Shown in pieces: positions 36,499 through 45,601 of a DNA stretch of 58,746 nucleotides. A program made the position numbers and the translations under genes. Each line of letters begins with the position of its first letter. The stretch's first letter is position 1. Below the pieces are notes generated by a model. The model was not told the DNA's origin, did not search any database, and saw nothing but the letters and a program-made list of their open reading frames with translations. The DNA is from an uncultured Blautia sp. GTDB taxonomy: Bacteria; Bacillota; Clostridia; Lachnospirales; Lachnospiraceae. Location: assembly GCF_934424005.1 (NCBI RefSeq), contig NZ_CAKRXI010000019.1:1-58746 (forward strand), written 5' to 3'.

Positions 36499-37782
36499 AT
36501 GAAGGTAACCGGGATTATTGCAGAGTATAATCCATTTCACAGAGGTCATAAATACCAGATAGATTACTGTAAAAAAGAACTGCAGGCAGATTATGTGATC
36601 GTAGTCATGAGTGGCGATTATGTGCAAAGAGGTACTCCTGCTCTGCTGCCCAAACATCTGCGTGCAGAAATGGCACTTCGATGCGGCGCCGATCTTGTAC
36701 TTGAAATGCCGGTGTCTGCAAGTACTGCCAGTGCAGAGACATTTGCGATGGGCGGTGTTTCCATACTGGACAATCTGCATGTCGTTGACCAGCTCTGTTT
36801 TGGAAGTGAATATGGTGAAGTTTCTGCACTACAGGAACTTGCTGCTGTCCTTGCAAAAGAGCCCAAAGAATACCGTGTACTTCTGAAAACTTTTTTGAGT
36901 GAGGGGCTGTCCTTCCCCGCTGCCAGAAGCCAGGCACTGATCGAATATTTCAAAAATCCACATCATTTTGAGGAAGACGATTTTGACGGTATACTGACAC
37001 CACTTCTCAATCAGATCGTACAGATTTTAAATTCACCAAACAACATCCTTGGCATCGAATATTGTAAAGCATTGCTCCGTTTAGGCAGTTCCATCCGGCC
37101 GGTCACTTTGAAACGCCAGGGTATGAGATATCATGATACCGTGCTAAATGAACAGTTCACTTCTGCTCCGGAGCATTTTGCATCTGCATCTGCGATTCGA
37201 AATGCCCTGAAATCGGATTCAAAAATTAACGGAGTCCTGAAGGAAGTTCCGAATGAAGCTGCATCAATTCTGAAAACTGCTGTTAATAACAAAGAATTTC
37301 TGCTGGAAAATGATTTTTCTCTTCTGTTGCAGTATTGTCTGTTAAACGAAACTCCTGAATCACTTATCAGCTATGCTGATATGTCAAAAGATCTTGCTGC
37401 CAGAATTTACAATCAGATCAATCATTTTGAAAATATCACACAGTTCACAGAACTTCTGAAAACCAAAGAACTTACTTATACCAGAATTCAGCGCGCTTTG
37501 CTCCATACCATCCTGAAGATAAGGGAACAACCAAAAGAAATTCCATATGCACGGGTTCTGGGATTCGGAAAATCTTCTTCCCCTCTTCTTAAAGAAATCA
37601 AGCAGCATACAACTATTCCTGTCATCACGAAAGCTGCCGATGCCGCGGGAATTCTTTCAATAGACGGACGCAAAATATGGAATGATAATCTGAGAGCTTC
37701 CAATATCTACGAAAGTGTTCTGACACAGAAAACTGGGCGTTCTTTTATCCATGAATATCAAAAACAGCTGGTTCTGACTTAG
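36499..37782 (+). CDS. tmcAL: tRNA-Met cytidine acetate ligase TmcAL
   Basis: Forms N4-acetylcytidine at the wobble position of elongator tRNA-Met using acetate and ATP, through an acetyl-adenylate. The ATG at 36499 gives 427 residues; AAAGGA is upstream, and the longer frame from 36379 is noncoding. The nucleotidyltransferase HxGH motif is HRGH at residues 14-17 in GIIAEYNPFHRGH, with VMSGDYVQRG just after. It is divergent from pta-ackA, which supplies acetate. Its stop codon lies inside the terminator hairpin. Confidence 0.95.
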   Translation: MKVTGIIAEYNPFHRGHKYQIDYCKKELQADYVIVVMSGDYVQRGTPALLPKHLRAEMALRCGADLVLEMPVSASTASAETFAMGGVSILDNLHVVDQLCFGSEYGEVSALQELAAVLAKEPKEYRVLLKTFLSEGLSFPAARSQALIEYFKNPHHFEEDDFDGILTPLLNQIVQILNSPNNILGIEYCKALLRLGSSIRPVTLKRQGMRYHDTVLNEQFTSAPEHFASASAIRNALKSDSKINGVLKEVPNEAASILKTAVNNKEFLLENDFSLLLQYCLLNETPESLISYADMSKDLAARIYNQINHFENITQFTELLKTKELTYTRIQRALLHTILKIREQPKEIPYARVLGFGKSSSPLLKEIKQHTTIPVITKAADAAGILSIDGRKIWNDNLRASNIYESVLTQKTGRSFIHEYQKQLVLT

Positions 37783-37797
37783 AACCAGCTGTTTTTT
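37761..37797. terminator. Bidirectional terminator between tmcAL and the Fn3 protein
   Basis: Near-perfect 15-bp stem AAAACAGCTGGTTCT / AGAACCAGCTGTTTT with a 5-base loop and T-runs on both strands. The tmcAL TAG (37780-37782) is in the loop and right arm. It serves both converging genes. Confidence 0.92.
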
Positions 37798-37834
37798 ATC
37801 TGACAGGATCAGATTTTATCTTAAATCCAAAACA

Positions 37835-40800
37835 TTATTTCACTTTGACTGCTTTAGCTGCAGAATAAGCGGAGAATACGTCTACACCAGCTTCATTTGC
37901 TTTTACGGCACGAACTTTGTAGTAGTATTTTTTGCCTTTCTTAGCAGTTTTATCTGTATATTTTACAGTAGATCCTTTTGTAATCTCAGCAATCTTAGTA
38001 TATCCGGAACCTTTCTTTGTAGAACGATAAACAACATATCCTGCTGCACCATTTACTTTCTGCCACTTCAGGTTTACTTTACCTTTAGAGCTCTTGCCGG
38101 ATGTAATCTTGGTCTTGCCAATCGTTGTGTTGGAAACAGATGCTGTTGCTGCTGCGCTGCATCCACTTGTGATTACATCATATTCATCGTCATCATATTT
38201 ATTATCTGATGGTTTCCAGTTGTATGTTGTGCCATTCTTGCATGCAACTACATAGTAATAGTATTTTACACCTGCCTGCGGGCCGTCATGCCATGTGTGT
38301 TCAACACCACTATTGTCCACATAAGAAACTTTTCTGTCAACAACAGAAGTTGCTGTCAGTTTCTTTTCAGATGCTTTATAAGCATATTTACTGTTGGAAT
38401 CGGTAATCCACTCTGTCAGCTGTTCACCATTACTGTAATAGTAAGACCTGGTATCTTTATCATAAAGATATGCCGGAGATTTACTTCTGTATACTCTGTA
38501 GAAGTCTGCACCAGCTACTCCCTTCCATGAAACAGTAACAGAACCATCAGCTTTATTTACAGATGTTTTTACAGATGTCGGAACAGCAAGATATGGATTA
38601 ACAGTTATCTCATATGCATCTGTGTACTCTTTCGGATTTCCGTTTTTATAAGCACGGAGTCTGTAGGATACACTCTGACCATCAGCTTTTGGCAGTATTA
38701 CAGCAGACGTAGATGCCTTTGTGATAGTTCTGTATGTTTCCCATCTATCTGTATCATTATTTTTCTTTTCAATCAGATATCCATTACCAGCATATACAGG
38801 ACTCCATGTAAGTTTTACAGTACCGTTTGTCAACTGTTTTTCTCTGACATTTCCCAAATCAAAATCAAGTGATACATATGCATATCCATCGATATAATAC
38901 TTCTTATTCTTAACGACTTTGTAAGCTCTTACTTTGAAACTGTAATTAGTTCCTGCAGCTAGTTTCTTAACTGTATAGCTCTTTGTAGAAGATTTCTTGA
39001 TTGTCTTCACAAGCTGCCATTTTGTATAAGCGTTAGAACCTGCATCAGCACTTTCCTGTGTACGAGCAGATTCTGTCACTGCACGGTATACTTCATAACC
39101 ACTTGCACCTTTAATCTTATTCCAGGTAAGTTTTACAGAATTTTTACTCTTTGCTGCTGCTTTAAGATTCAGGTTTCCACCCCAGGTAACGGTTGTATAT
39201 GTTTTCCAGGAGCCATAAGTTGTTGCACCTGTTTTTTCATTTACATAGTAAGCACGTACACGATAGGTATAAGTAGCATTCTGTTTCAGTTTCTTATCTG
39301 TATAAACACCATCTGTGTTCTTTGTCAGGTTTTTGTATTTCTTTCCTGACTTCTTCTGGAACTGATAACCGGTAACATAAGTATTACCATTAACCGGCTC
39401 TGCTTTCAGTGTAATCGTTTTACCTGTTACAGCTGCTGTTACAGATACTTTTGATACAAACGGTTTCACAGAAACTGTATTTGTAAAGCTGCCATACCAT
39501 GCTTCATCTGCTTTTGTATCGTCAAGAAGTGCACTGTCTTTACTGTAAGCTCTTGCTTTTACATAATATGTTTTTCCAGGATCCATCTCAGATGCAGCAA
39601 TTGTAAAAGTGTTGTCTGTAACTACATAGTCATCACCCTCATCGTAATATCCGCCTACAGGGAATGTTCTTGTTGAGGATCCGTCATTCTTAAAAGAAGG
39701 ATCTGTAGAAAGCCATACTTCCGCACCACTTCTGTAAGAATTCAGGGAACCATCATATTTAAAAGTATATCCACTGGAATCTTTCTCTGTAACAGCAAGC
39801 TTTGTAATAGATGGATATTTCGCCTTCTTAATTGTTACAGTATTGGAAGCTGCTTTCGCATATTTTGTTTCACCATTCTCAATTCGATAGGTAATAGCTC
39901 TTACGTAATAATTAACATCTGTTTCGATTTCAGATGCATAAATGATACTGCTGTTTGCTTTGGAGCCAACAATATTTTCAAAATTAGCATCTTTTGCGTA
40001 CTGAAGTTCGTAATCATCTTTCTCTGTGTCAAGAGTCGGATCAAAGCGGAAATAGAATCCGTTGATATTTGTCTTGTAATTTGTGAGTCCGGTGATAACT
40101 TTCAGTTCATCTGCCTTCGGAGCAGTGCAAGTAAAAGTTGCTGTGTTTGAATAAACCGGATTTCCATCTGCATCTTTGATATAGTCGTTATCTACATAGT
40201 TATATGCACGGATATAGTATGTCTTTTCACTTTCGAGATCTGATTTTGGAACACAGATCGTCTTTTCATCGTCATTACTCCAAAGATATCTGTAAGACCG
40301 AATGTCATTAAAATCTTTATCTGTACTAATCTGTGCTTCGACATATCCTGCTGTCAGGTTTCCGTCAAAAGCAAAATAATAATTGTCTTCATCTTCAGAT
40401 GAAAGTCTCAGGTTGGAAATCTGAATCGGAGTTTTTGTGGTTGTTGTAGTATAAGAAACCGGATCGGACCATTCGCCTGCTGTTTCTTTACCTTCAAAAT
40501 AGTACACAGCACGCACTCTGATAGAATAAGTCTTTCCCGCAACGGTCATAGAGGTCAGAAGTTTAGTCTTTGCAGCATCTGCATATACATGTTCATATGT
40601 ACCATCTGCGCCCAGTTTGTATCCTGTCATACCTTCCAGATTTGAAACAACATAAGAAGGCAATTCACTGCCGGTATGAGTATAACTATATTCAAGAGTC
40701 TTTTCATCTTTCATATATTCTGCATACTCTACACCGTCTGCATCTGTCACAGAAAACTCATACTTGTAAGTATTGGAGTCTGCATTCCATCTCAGTTCCG

Positions 40801-41179
40801 GTGAGATTTTTTTACCGTCAGCATCCTCGTTTACGATCATAAGGCCTGTTACTTTTGCCGGTGTACCTGGTACTCCGACTTCTGCGGCAGTATCATCAGA
40901 TACTTCTGCATCATCTGAGAAAAGTTCTTCTGCGTCTGCTGTTTCTTCGTCAGCAGCTACTGCAGCGGCATCTTCACTCTCTTCTGCCTGTACTTCTGCG
41001 TTTTCGGTTTCCGGGGTTGACTCTTCGATTTCAACTGCAGCCTCTTCATCCGCTGTAACATCAACGTCTGCAAGTTCTACGTCTGCTGCATATGCAGCTG
41101 CCGGAGCAGATGTCATGGTCATAGCTGCTGCGATCGCAAGGGCCAGGGATCTGTTGAGTGTCTTCAAATCCTTTTTCAT
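37835..41179 (-). CDS. Large secreted fibronectin type III-repeat protein
   Basis: A secreted protein of 1114 residues. Signal peptide 1-31 (cleavage after AYA), then an acidic Ala/Glu/Asp-rich segment (about 32-100), then about nine Fn3-like beta units to the C-terminus. Recurring marks are LxWxxVxGAxGYxVYRS-like strands (NKIKGASGYEVYRA, KGVAGADFYRVYRS, QKVNGAAGYVVYRS) and Y-Y/S-F-K-V-R-A-Y ends (YSFKVRAYK, YYYKVRAVK). There is no LPXTG, SLH or lipobox, so attachment, if any, is non-covalent; the last unit is very basic (KKGKKYYYKVRAVK). Function unknown: adhesion, polysaccharide binding or a spacer. Its promoter contains a G8 tract. Confidence 0.88.
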   Translation of the reverse strand: MKKDLKTLNRSLALAIAAAMTMTSAPAAAYAADVELADVDVTADEEAAVEIEESTPETENAEVQAEESEDAAAVAADEETADAEELFSDDAEVSDDTAAEVGVPGTPAKVTGLMIVNEDADGKKISPELRWNADSNTYKYEFSVTDADGVEYAEYMKDEKTLEYSYTHTGSELPSYVVSNLEGMTGYKLGADGTYEHVYADAAKTKLLTSMTVAGKTYSIRVRAVYYFEGKETAGEWSDPVSYTTTTTKTPIQISNLRLSSEDEDNYYFAFDGNLTAGYVEAQISTDKDFNDIRSYRYLWSNDDEKTICVPKSDLESEKTYYIRAYNYVDNDYIKDADGNPVYSNTATFTCTAPKADELKVITGLTNYKTNINGFYFRFDPTLDTEKDDYELQYAKDANFENIVGSKANSSIIYASEIETDVNYYVRAITYRIENGETKYAKAASNTVTIKKAKYPSITKLAVTEKDSSGYTFKYDGSLNSYRSGAEVWLSTDPSFKNDGSSTRTFPVGGYYDEGDDYVVTDNTFTIAASEMDPGKTYYVKARAYSKDSALLDDTKADEAWYGSFTNTVSVKPFVSKVSVTAAVTGKTITLKAEPVNGNTYVTGYQFQKKSGKKYKNLTKNTDGVYTDKKLKQNATYTYRVRAYYVNEKTGATTYGSWKTYTTVTWGGNLNLKAAAKSKNSVKLTWNKIKGASGYEVYRAVTESARTQESADAGSNAYTKWQLVKTIKKSSTKSYTVKKLAAGTNYSFKVRAYKVVKNKKYYIDGYAYVSLDFDLGNVREKQLTNGTVKLTWSPVYAGNGYLIEKKNNDTDRWETYRTITKASTSAVILPKADGQSVSYRLRAYKNGNPKEYTDAYEITVNPYLAVPTSVKTSVNKADGSVTVSWKGVAGADFYRVYRSKSPAYLYDKDTRSYYYSNGEQLTEWITDSNSKYAYKASEKKLTATSVVDRKVSYVDNSGVEHTWHDGPQAGVKYYYYVVACKNGTTYNWKPSDNKYDDDEYDVITSGCSAAATASVSNTTIGKTKITSGKSSKGKVNLKWQKVNGAAGYVVYRSTKKGSGYTKIAEITKGSTVKYTDKTAKKGKKYYYKVRAVKANEAGVDVFSAYSAAKAVKVK

Positions 41180-41229
41180 ATCATATCCTCCTAAAGTTTA
41201 TTCCCGCTACGGAATTAACGGATATTGAT

Positions 41230-41258
41230 ATATTACCCCCCCCGACTATTCTTGTCAA
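41230..41258 (-). promoter_or_regulatory. Promoter of the Fn3 protein with G8 spacer
   Basis: Minus strand: TTGACA (41253-41258), spacer of exactly 17 bp that ends in eight G (41236-41243), TAATAT (41230-41235). Gain or loss of one or two G would move spacing away from optimum, so this is a candidate slipped-strand phase switch. Confidence 0.8.
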
Positions 41259-41363
41259 TATTTCACATAAAGCTTTTTATGTTCTTTTTCATCTATTGTT
41301 TATATTTTACATATTTTTTATATTATTTTGCATTATATTTTACACAGTTGTAAAAAACTGCAA

Positions 41364-41400
41364 GAAAAAAGACCTTCCAACGAATAGTCGAATGGTCTTT
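41364..41400 (-). terminator. Terminator after the TrpXYZ-like operon
   Basis: Minus strand: AAAGACC / GGTCTTT arms with further imperfect inner pairing, followed by TTTTTT. Lies between the ABC ATPase gene and the Fn3 promoter; the rest of 41259-41363 is AT-rich with nothing recognisable. Confidence 0.75.
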
Positions 41401-41429
41401 CTCTTACATTCTGCTTAATCATAAAGCGT

Positions 41430-42218
41430 TTAATCGGACAGCAGGATACGGTCATTATCGAGTGCTTTACCGGCGCCACTTCTGAATTTCTCCAGAAGTC
41501 CCTCTACTGTCATATTTTTCTTCTCTTCGCCTCCGATATCAAGCACGATATTACCGGAATCCATCATAAGAATACGATTTCCCAGGTCAATTGCAGACTG
41601 CATATTGTGTGTGATCATCAGACAGGTAAGCTGATGTTCTTCTACGATCCGTCTGGTAAGGTTCAGAACTTTTTCTGCAGTGCCAGGATCAAGCGCTGCT
41701 GTGTGTTCATCCAGAAGAAGAAGTTTCGGCGGATTCATTGTCGCCATCAGAAGTGTCAATGCCTGTCTCTGTCCACCGGAAAGGAGACCTACCGGATGGC
41801 TCATACGTTCTTCCAGTCCAATATCCAGCTTTTTTAATTCTTCACGAAAGCGTTCTTTTTCCTGACGAGTCGTATGCGAAAGCCACCCTCCCTTACCCGC
41901 TGCAAGTGCAAGATTTTCTTCAATCGTCATGCCCGGTGCAGTTCCACGCATTGGATCCTGATAAAGCCGTCCAATGCTTCTTGCACGTACATGCTGCGGC
42001 ATGAATGTGATATCTTTGTTATCAAGTTCAATCGAACCTGCATCTGTCAGAAAATCTCCACAGATTGCATTGAATAACGTGGACTTTCCGGCGCCATTGG
42101 AGCCAATGATCGTTGCAAAATCTCCCTGTTTCAGTTCCAGAGATAAGTCTTCAATTGCTTTTTTCTCGTTTACTGTTCCCGGATTAAATGTCTTGGAAAT
42201 ATGGCTGATTTTTAACAT
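41430..42218 (-). CDS. ABC transporter ATPase (TrpZ-like)
   Basis: A 262-residue ATPase of the TrpXYZ-like (ABC.X4) importers. GSNGAGKSTLFNAICG Walker A, LLSGGQRQALTLLMA signature, LLLLDEHTAALDP Walker B (His instead of the usual Pro in the D-loop stretch is common in this family). Its ribosome site lies in the last codons of the permease gene. The Trp assignment comes from the upstream T-box. Confidence 0.88.
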   Translation of the reverse strand: MLKISHISKTFNPGTVNEKKAIEDLSLELKQGDFATIIGSNGAGKSTLFNAICGDFLTDAGSIELDNKDITFMPQHVRARSIGRLYQDPMRGTAPGMTIEENLALAAGKGGWLSHTTRQEKERFREELKKLDIGLEERMSHPVGLLSGGQRQALTLLMATMNPPKLLLLDEHTAALDPGTAEKVLNLTRRIVEEHQLTCLMITHNMQSAIDLGNRILMMDSGNIVLDIGGEEKKNMTVEGLLEKFRSGAGKALDNDRILLSD

Positions 42219-42221
42219 GGA

Positions 42222-43148
42222 TCATCTGCCTCCTTTTGTGTGTGTCATTCTTCTTCGGATCTGTGGCCACTGTTTCTTAAGATATGGACCAGATATTGCA
42301 AGAACAACGATCACAGACGAAACAAGTTTCAACATAAATGCCGGCATATTAAAGCGCAGTGCAATCGTATATACAAGACGGAAGATAAAAGAACCAAGCA
42401 CCATACCTACTGCTCTTACAAAAATTCCGCCATGCCCCAGAATCGTGCCTCCGATCAGAAGGGATGCCAGTGCGATCGTTACCATTCCCTGACCAATATT
42501 AATATCTACAGATTTCTGTGACTGAGACAGAAGGCATCCGGAAAGTGCAGTAAATGCATTTGCCACGCAAAGCCCGATCACAGTTGTAAATACAGGATTG
42601 ATGGAAGAAGATTTTACCATGTCTGAATTATTTCCGGTCGCCCTGATTGCAAGACCAAGTCTTGTTTTCAGGAAAAATACCAGAAATATGATTACAAGAA
42701 TCACCGCGATGGCTGCAATAATGATATCTTCTCTTCCCTTCAGCAAAGTTCCGGCAAGTGTGTCTTTCATCATAGTAAATACTGTTGTTGTCCGGTTCAT
42801 ATTGATCAAAGACGAACCTCCCATGACCGCAATGTTCACAGAATATAACGCTGTATTCACAATGATACCTGCAAGCAGGCTGTCCACGCCAAGTTTTGTC
42901 TGCAGGATCGCAGTTACAAATCCCGATAAGATACCCGCTGCCATAGCAGCCACAATCGACAGGAACGGATGTCCGCTTACAGCTACGACCGCTCCTACAG
43001 CTGCTCCAAAAGTAAAGCAGCCGTCTGTAGAAAGGTCGCAGACATTCAGCATAGAATAACTAAGAAACAGCGCGAGAACTGTCAGAGAACAGATCAGTCC
43101 AAGCTTCAGGGCAGTCTCTCCAAGGGAGAGCATTGTTGCAATCGTCAC
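42222..43148 (-). CDS. ABC transporter permease (TrpY-like)
   Basis: A membrane protein of 308 residues with about eight or nine helices; conserved stretches SYSMLNVCDLSTDGCFTFGA and LGVDSLLAGIIVNTALYSVN mark the ABC.X4 permease group. Translation probably starts at GTG 43148, eight bases after GGAGG. It is one gene of a binding protein-permease-ATPase operon. Confidence 0.88.
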   Translation of the reverse strand: MTIATMLSLGETALKLGLICSLTVLALFLSYSMLNVCDLSTDGCFTFGAAVGAVVAVSGHPFLSIVAAMAAGILSGFVTAILQTKLGVDSLLAGIIVNTALYSVNIAVMGGSSLINMNRTTTVFTMMKDTLAGTLLKGREDIIIAAIAVILVIIFLVFFLKTRLGLAIRATGNNSDMVKSSSINPVFTTVIGLCVANAFTALSGCLLSQSQKSVDINIGQGMVTIALASLLIGGTILGHGGIFVRAVGMVLGSFIFRLVYTIALRFNMPAFMLKLVSSVIVVLAISGPYLKKQWPQIRRRMTHTKGGR

Positions 43149-43203
43149 GATGAATTCCTCCAGTTGAGTTTATTTGTTACTGTTCATTCCATTCACAGTA
43201 ACT

Positions 43204-44229
43204 TTATTTTGCTTCTACATCATCGAAGCTTTCTGCTGTGGTAATCTCATTTACCTGTGTGCAGAGAGGTTCAAAATCTTTTTTGATGGTTTCAAAATCA
43301 AGTCCGAGTGCTTCGCAGGTTTCTGTATTTACAGTTGCAGTACCATTGTCAAATGTTTCAACTGCAGTTTCTGATGGTTTTGCTCCATCTACCAGAATAT
43401 CAGCGATCATATCAGCTGTTTTCTGTCCAAGATTCGCATAGTCAACACCATATCCCACAAATGCTCCGTTGAGTGCAAAGGAATCAGCTCCTGTGTAATG
43501 TGGGATTCCTGCTTCGATAAATTTCTCATAGATAGAAAGCTCTGCTGTCATGATCGTATTATCTGTAGGTGTAAATACAGCATCTACGCCATCAGCGATC
43601 AGTGCTTCTGCTGCAAGCTGCACTTCATCAGTAGTCGTTCCGGTACGTTCTACATATTCGATTCCCTCTTCATCCAGATAATCTTTTGCTTCCTGGATCG
43701 CTGTTGTAGAAGAATCCTGTCCGACATCATAAAGAAGACCGATTTTCTTTACATCCGGGTTCTGTGCCTGGATCAGCTTCATAATAGAAGAAGTATCCAG
43801 ATAATCACTGGTTCCTGTAATATTTGAACCAGGAGCTTCCAGAGAATCTACAAGTCCGGAACCAACCGGGTCAGATACTGCGGAGAAAACAACCGGTATG
43901 TCGGTTCCTTCTGTAGCGGACTGCATACGCATTGCCACCGGTGTAGCAACACCTACCATAAGATCTACATTGTCAGCCTGGAAATCAGAAATGATCTGTT
44001 CCATAACGCTGGCATCTGCATTACAGTTATCATAAGATACGTCAAATGTAATCCCTTTTTCTTCACCGATTTCTTCCAGGCGGGACTGAATATTATCTAC
44101 GATCTGATTTAAAGAAGCATCGTCTACATAATTGCAGATACCCACTTTAAAATCATCTGCCATTACCGGACAAGTCATCATCATAGTTGCTGTTACTGCT
44201 GCTGCGATTGTTAACATTCTTTTTTTCAT
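43204..44229 (-). CDS. ABC transporter substrate-binding protein (TrpX-like)
   Basis: An extracytoplasmic protein of 341 residues with a signal peptide MKKRMLTIAAAVTATMMMTC and cleavage after VMA (about residue 24). The cysteine at 20 is not in a good lipobox, so it may be released or held by the permease. The body (VGICNYVDDASLNQIVDNIQ, VGVATPVAMRMQSATEGTDIPVVFSAVSDPVGSGLV) is the ABC.X4/TrpX family. It is first in the operon and directly follows a T-box leader with a Trp-type specifier. Confidence 0.9.
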   Translation of the reverse strand: MKKRMLTIAAAVTATMMMTCPVMADDFKVGICNYVDDASLNQIVDNIQSRLEEIGEEKGITFDVSYDNCNADASVMEQIISDFQADNVDLMVGVATPVAMRMQSATEGTDIPVVFSAVSDPVGSGLVDSLEAPGSNITGTSDYLDTSSIMKLIQAQNPDVKKIGLLYDVGQDSSTTAIQEAKDYLDEEGIEYVERTGTTTDEVQLAAEALIADGVDAVFTPTDNTIMTAELSIYEKFIEAGIPHYTGADSFALNGAFVGYGVDYANLGQKTADMIADILVDGAKPSETAVETFDNGTATVNTETCEALGLDFETIKKDFEPLCTQVNEITTAESFDDVEAK

Positions 44230-44289
44230 AGTCTTTTTCCTCTCTTTTCTGCATTTTATGTGTTTCTACATTTCATGTTCCATGAGAAA

Positions 44290-44560
44290 AAAAGAACCGT
44301 CCCAAGCAATGCTTGAGACGGTAATAATTTCTTATTATCGCGGTACCACTCAAATTGACGTATCGTCCACTTTCTCATGTACAAACATACACTCCTGATT
44401 GATAACGGGTTCGGTTCCCGTCAGCGCCTACTCTTCAGATTAAAATTTCGGGCTGCCCTCGGAAGGCCATTCAATAATCTGTTTCATACAGGCTTCCACC
44501 AACACCTGCTCTCTGGAATGATACGAAATTATTTACTCTTCTTCCTCATCGGTTTTGTTG
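44290..44560 (-). ncRNA. T-box leader, probably tryptophan-responsive
   Basis: This leader occupies the otherwise gene-free 362-bp gap before the binding-protein gene. On the minus strand it has a Stem I with AGAGAGCAGGTGTTGGTGG (distal loop pattern) and a specifier segment TTGAATGGCC in which UGG (Trp) is at 44467-44469. The T-box sequence TGAGTGGTACCGCG is at 44339-44352, and a strong terminator ACCGTCTCAAGC / GCTTGGGACGGT with T-run at 44290-44322. Uncharged tRNA-Trp would favour the antiterminator and turn on uptake. The specifier reading is by eye; the T-box call itself is strong. Confidence 0.9.
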
Positions 44561-44566
44561 TTTTAT

Positions 44567-44595
44567 ACTTTACCACAGGAAATCGTTGCTGTCAA
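44567..44595 (-). promoter_or_regulatory. Promoter of the T-box/transporter operon
   Basis: Minus strand: TTGACA (44590-44595), 17 bp, TAAAGT (44567-44572). The -35 contains the TGA stop codon of the upstream regulator gene. Confidence 0.8.
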
Positions 44596-45527
44596 TCATT
44601 TTTTAGAAAAGTATCCGTTGGTTTCTGAAAACTCAATGCCAGGGAAAGAGAATCTACGAAACCATTCTTCGCTAATATAGAAGGATCATATTTCCACAGC
44701 TGCACTTCTGCCTGTGTTTCTGCATTCAGAAGTTCTTTACTTCCCGATAGATGAAATGTTTTTTTATTCACTGCATAGCATGGAACTTCTTCTGCGTCTT
44801 TTCCGATACGGATAAGTGCCGAATTGCCCGAAAGGAAACGCTCTGAAATATCTGTTCCCTCTTCCAGTTCCTTTTTACTTATAAATACAGTTTCTGCTAC
44901 AGGAGTACTCAAAGCATCTTCCAGCTGCTGCAGGATCACATTTCGTTCTTCTATTCCTTTCAGATATTTCTGCACACCGGTTTTGCCGGTTTCAAACAGA
45001 CCAGTCTCCTCCAGCTGACGAAACGCACGCGTTACAGTCATCGCTGAACAGCCAAGTATTTTTACCATATCATTCATGTACAGACAATTTTCCTGCTGAT
45101 AATACCAGTAGAAGAGCAGTAGCTGTGTAAAGGGCTGAAGTTTGTCCGAAGATCTGATATCTCGCATATATTTTTCCTGAAGATATATTCCCATAAACGG
45201 CAGATAAAGCTGGATTCCTGCTACAATAAAAGGAAGATGTGCATGAATAAAAGCATCTCTGTGATAACAATCCATCTTATCAAAAACAAACACAACCGGC
45301 AGTGATTCCTCCATCTGAATTCGCCGGATCTGCTTTTTAAGCGAACCAATCTGATTCAGCTTTTTCTTCGGACTGAGAAAAATACAGCGAATATCATCAA
45401 GTTCCGCAAGTCGCATATCGTAGCGCTCTGTAATATAAAACGGCAGTTCCAGTTCACCTTTCCAGTGGTGAAACTGCACCGATATTCCCAGTATTTTTTC
45501 TATATAGTTTTTTATTTGTTCATTCAT
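44592..45527 (-). CDS. Winged-helix DNA-binding protein of unknown role
   Basis: A 311-residue protein (if ATG 45527 is used). The middle has a helix-turn-helix, YMNDMVKILGCSAMTVTRAFRQLEETGLFE, as in MarR/Crp-type winged helices. The C-terminal part (SERFLSGNSALIRIG, VDSLSLALSF) resembles AbiEi-like or other HTH-linked domains seen in gut clostridia. No membrane segment or effector domain is recognised. The start is unsure: AAGGAG is 17 bases before ATG 45527, and ATG 45578 has no ribosome site. Palindromic TAACAT/ATGTTA sites just upstream suggest autoregulation. It sits directly before the T-box operon but a link to tryptophan is not shown. Confidence 0.7.
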   Translation of the reverse strand: MNEQIKNYIEKILGISVQFHHWKGELELPFYITERYDMRLAELDDIRCIFLSPKKKLNQIGSLKKQIRRIQMEESLPVVFVFDKMDCYHRDAFIHAHLPFIVAGIQLYLPFMGIYLQEKYMRDIRSSDKLQPFTQLLLFYWYYQQENCLYMNDMVKILGCSAMTVTRAFRQLEETGLFETGKTGVQKYLKGIEERNVILQQLEDALSTPVAETVFISKKELEEGTDISERFLSGNSALIRIGKDAEEVPCYAVNKKTFHLSGSKELLNAETQAEVQLWKYDPSILAKNGFVDSLSLALSFQKPTDTFLKND

Positions 45528-45601
45528 TTTCTTATTAGTGAAGTCTCCTTTATATCCTTTAAAATCAATATATAACATTATTTTTCATTTTTATCATATA
45601 T

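Noticed and set aside
37835..41179. Repeats in the Fn3 gene as a DNA tandem array or CRISPR
   Set aside because: Similarity is at protein level with varied codons and no regular DNA unit or spacer pattern.
44296..44322. Simple factor-independent terminator of the winged-helix gene
   Set aside because: It is preceded by the conserved T-box TGGTACCGCG sequence and Stem I features, so it is the T-box terminator.
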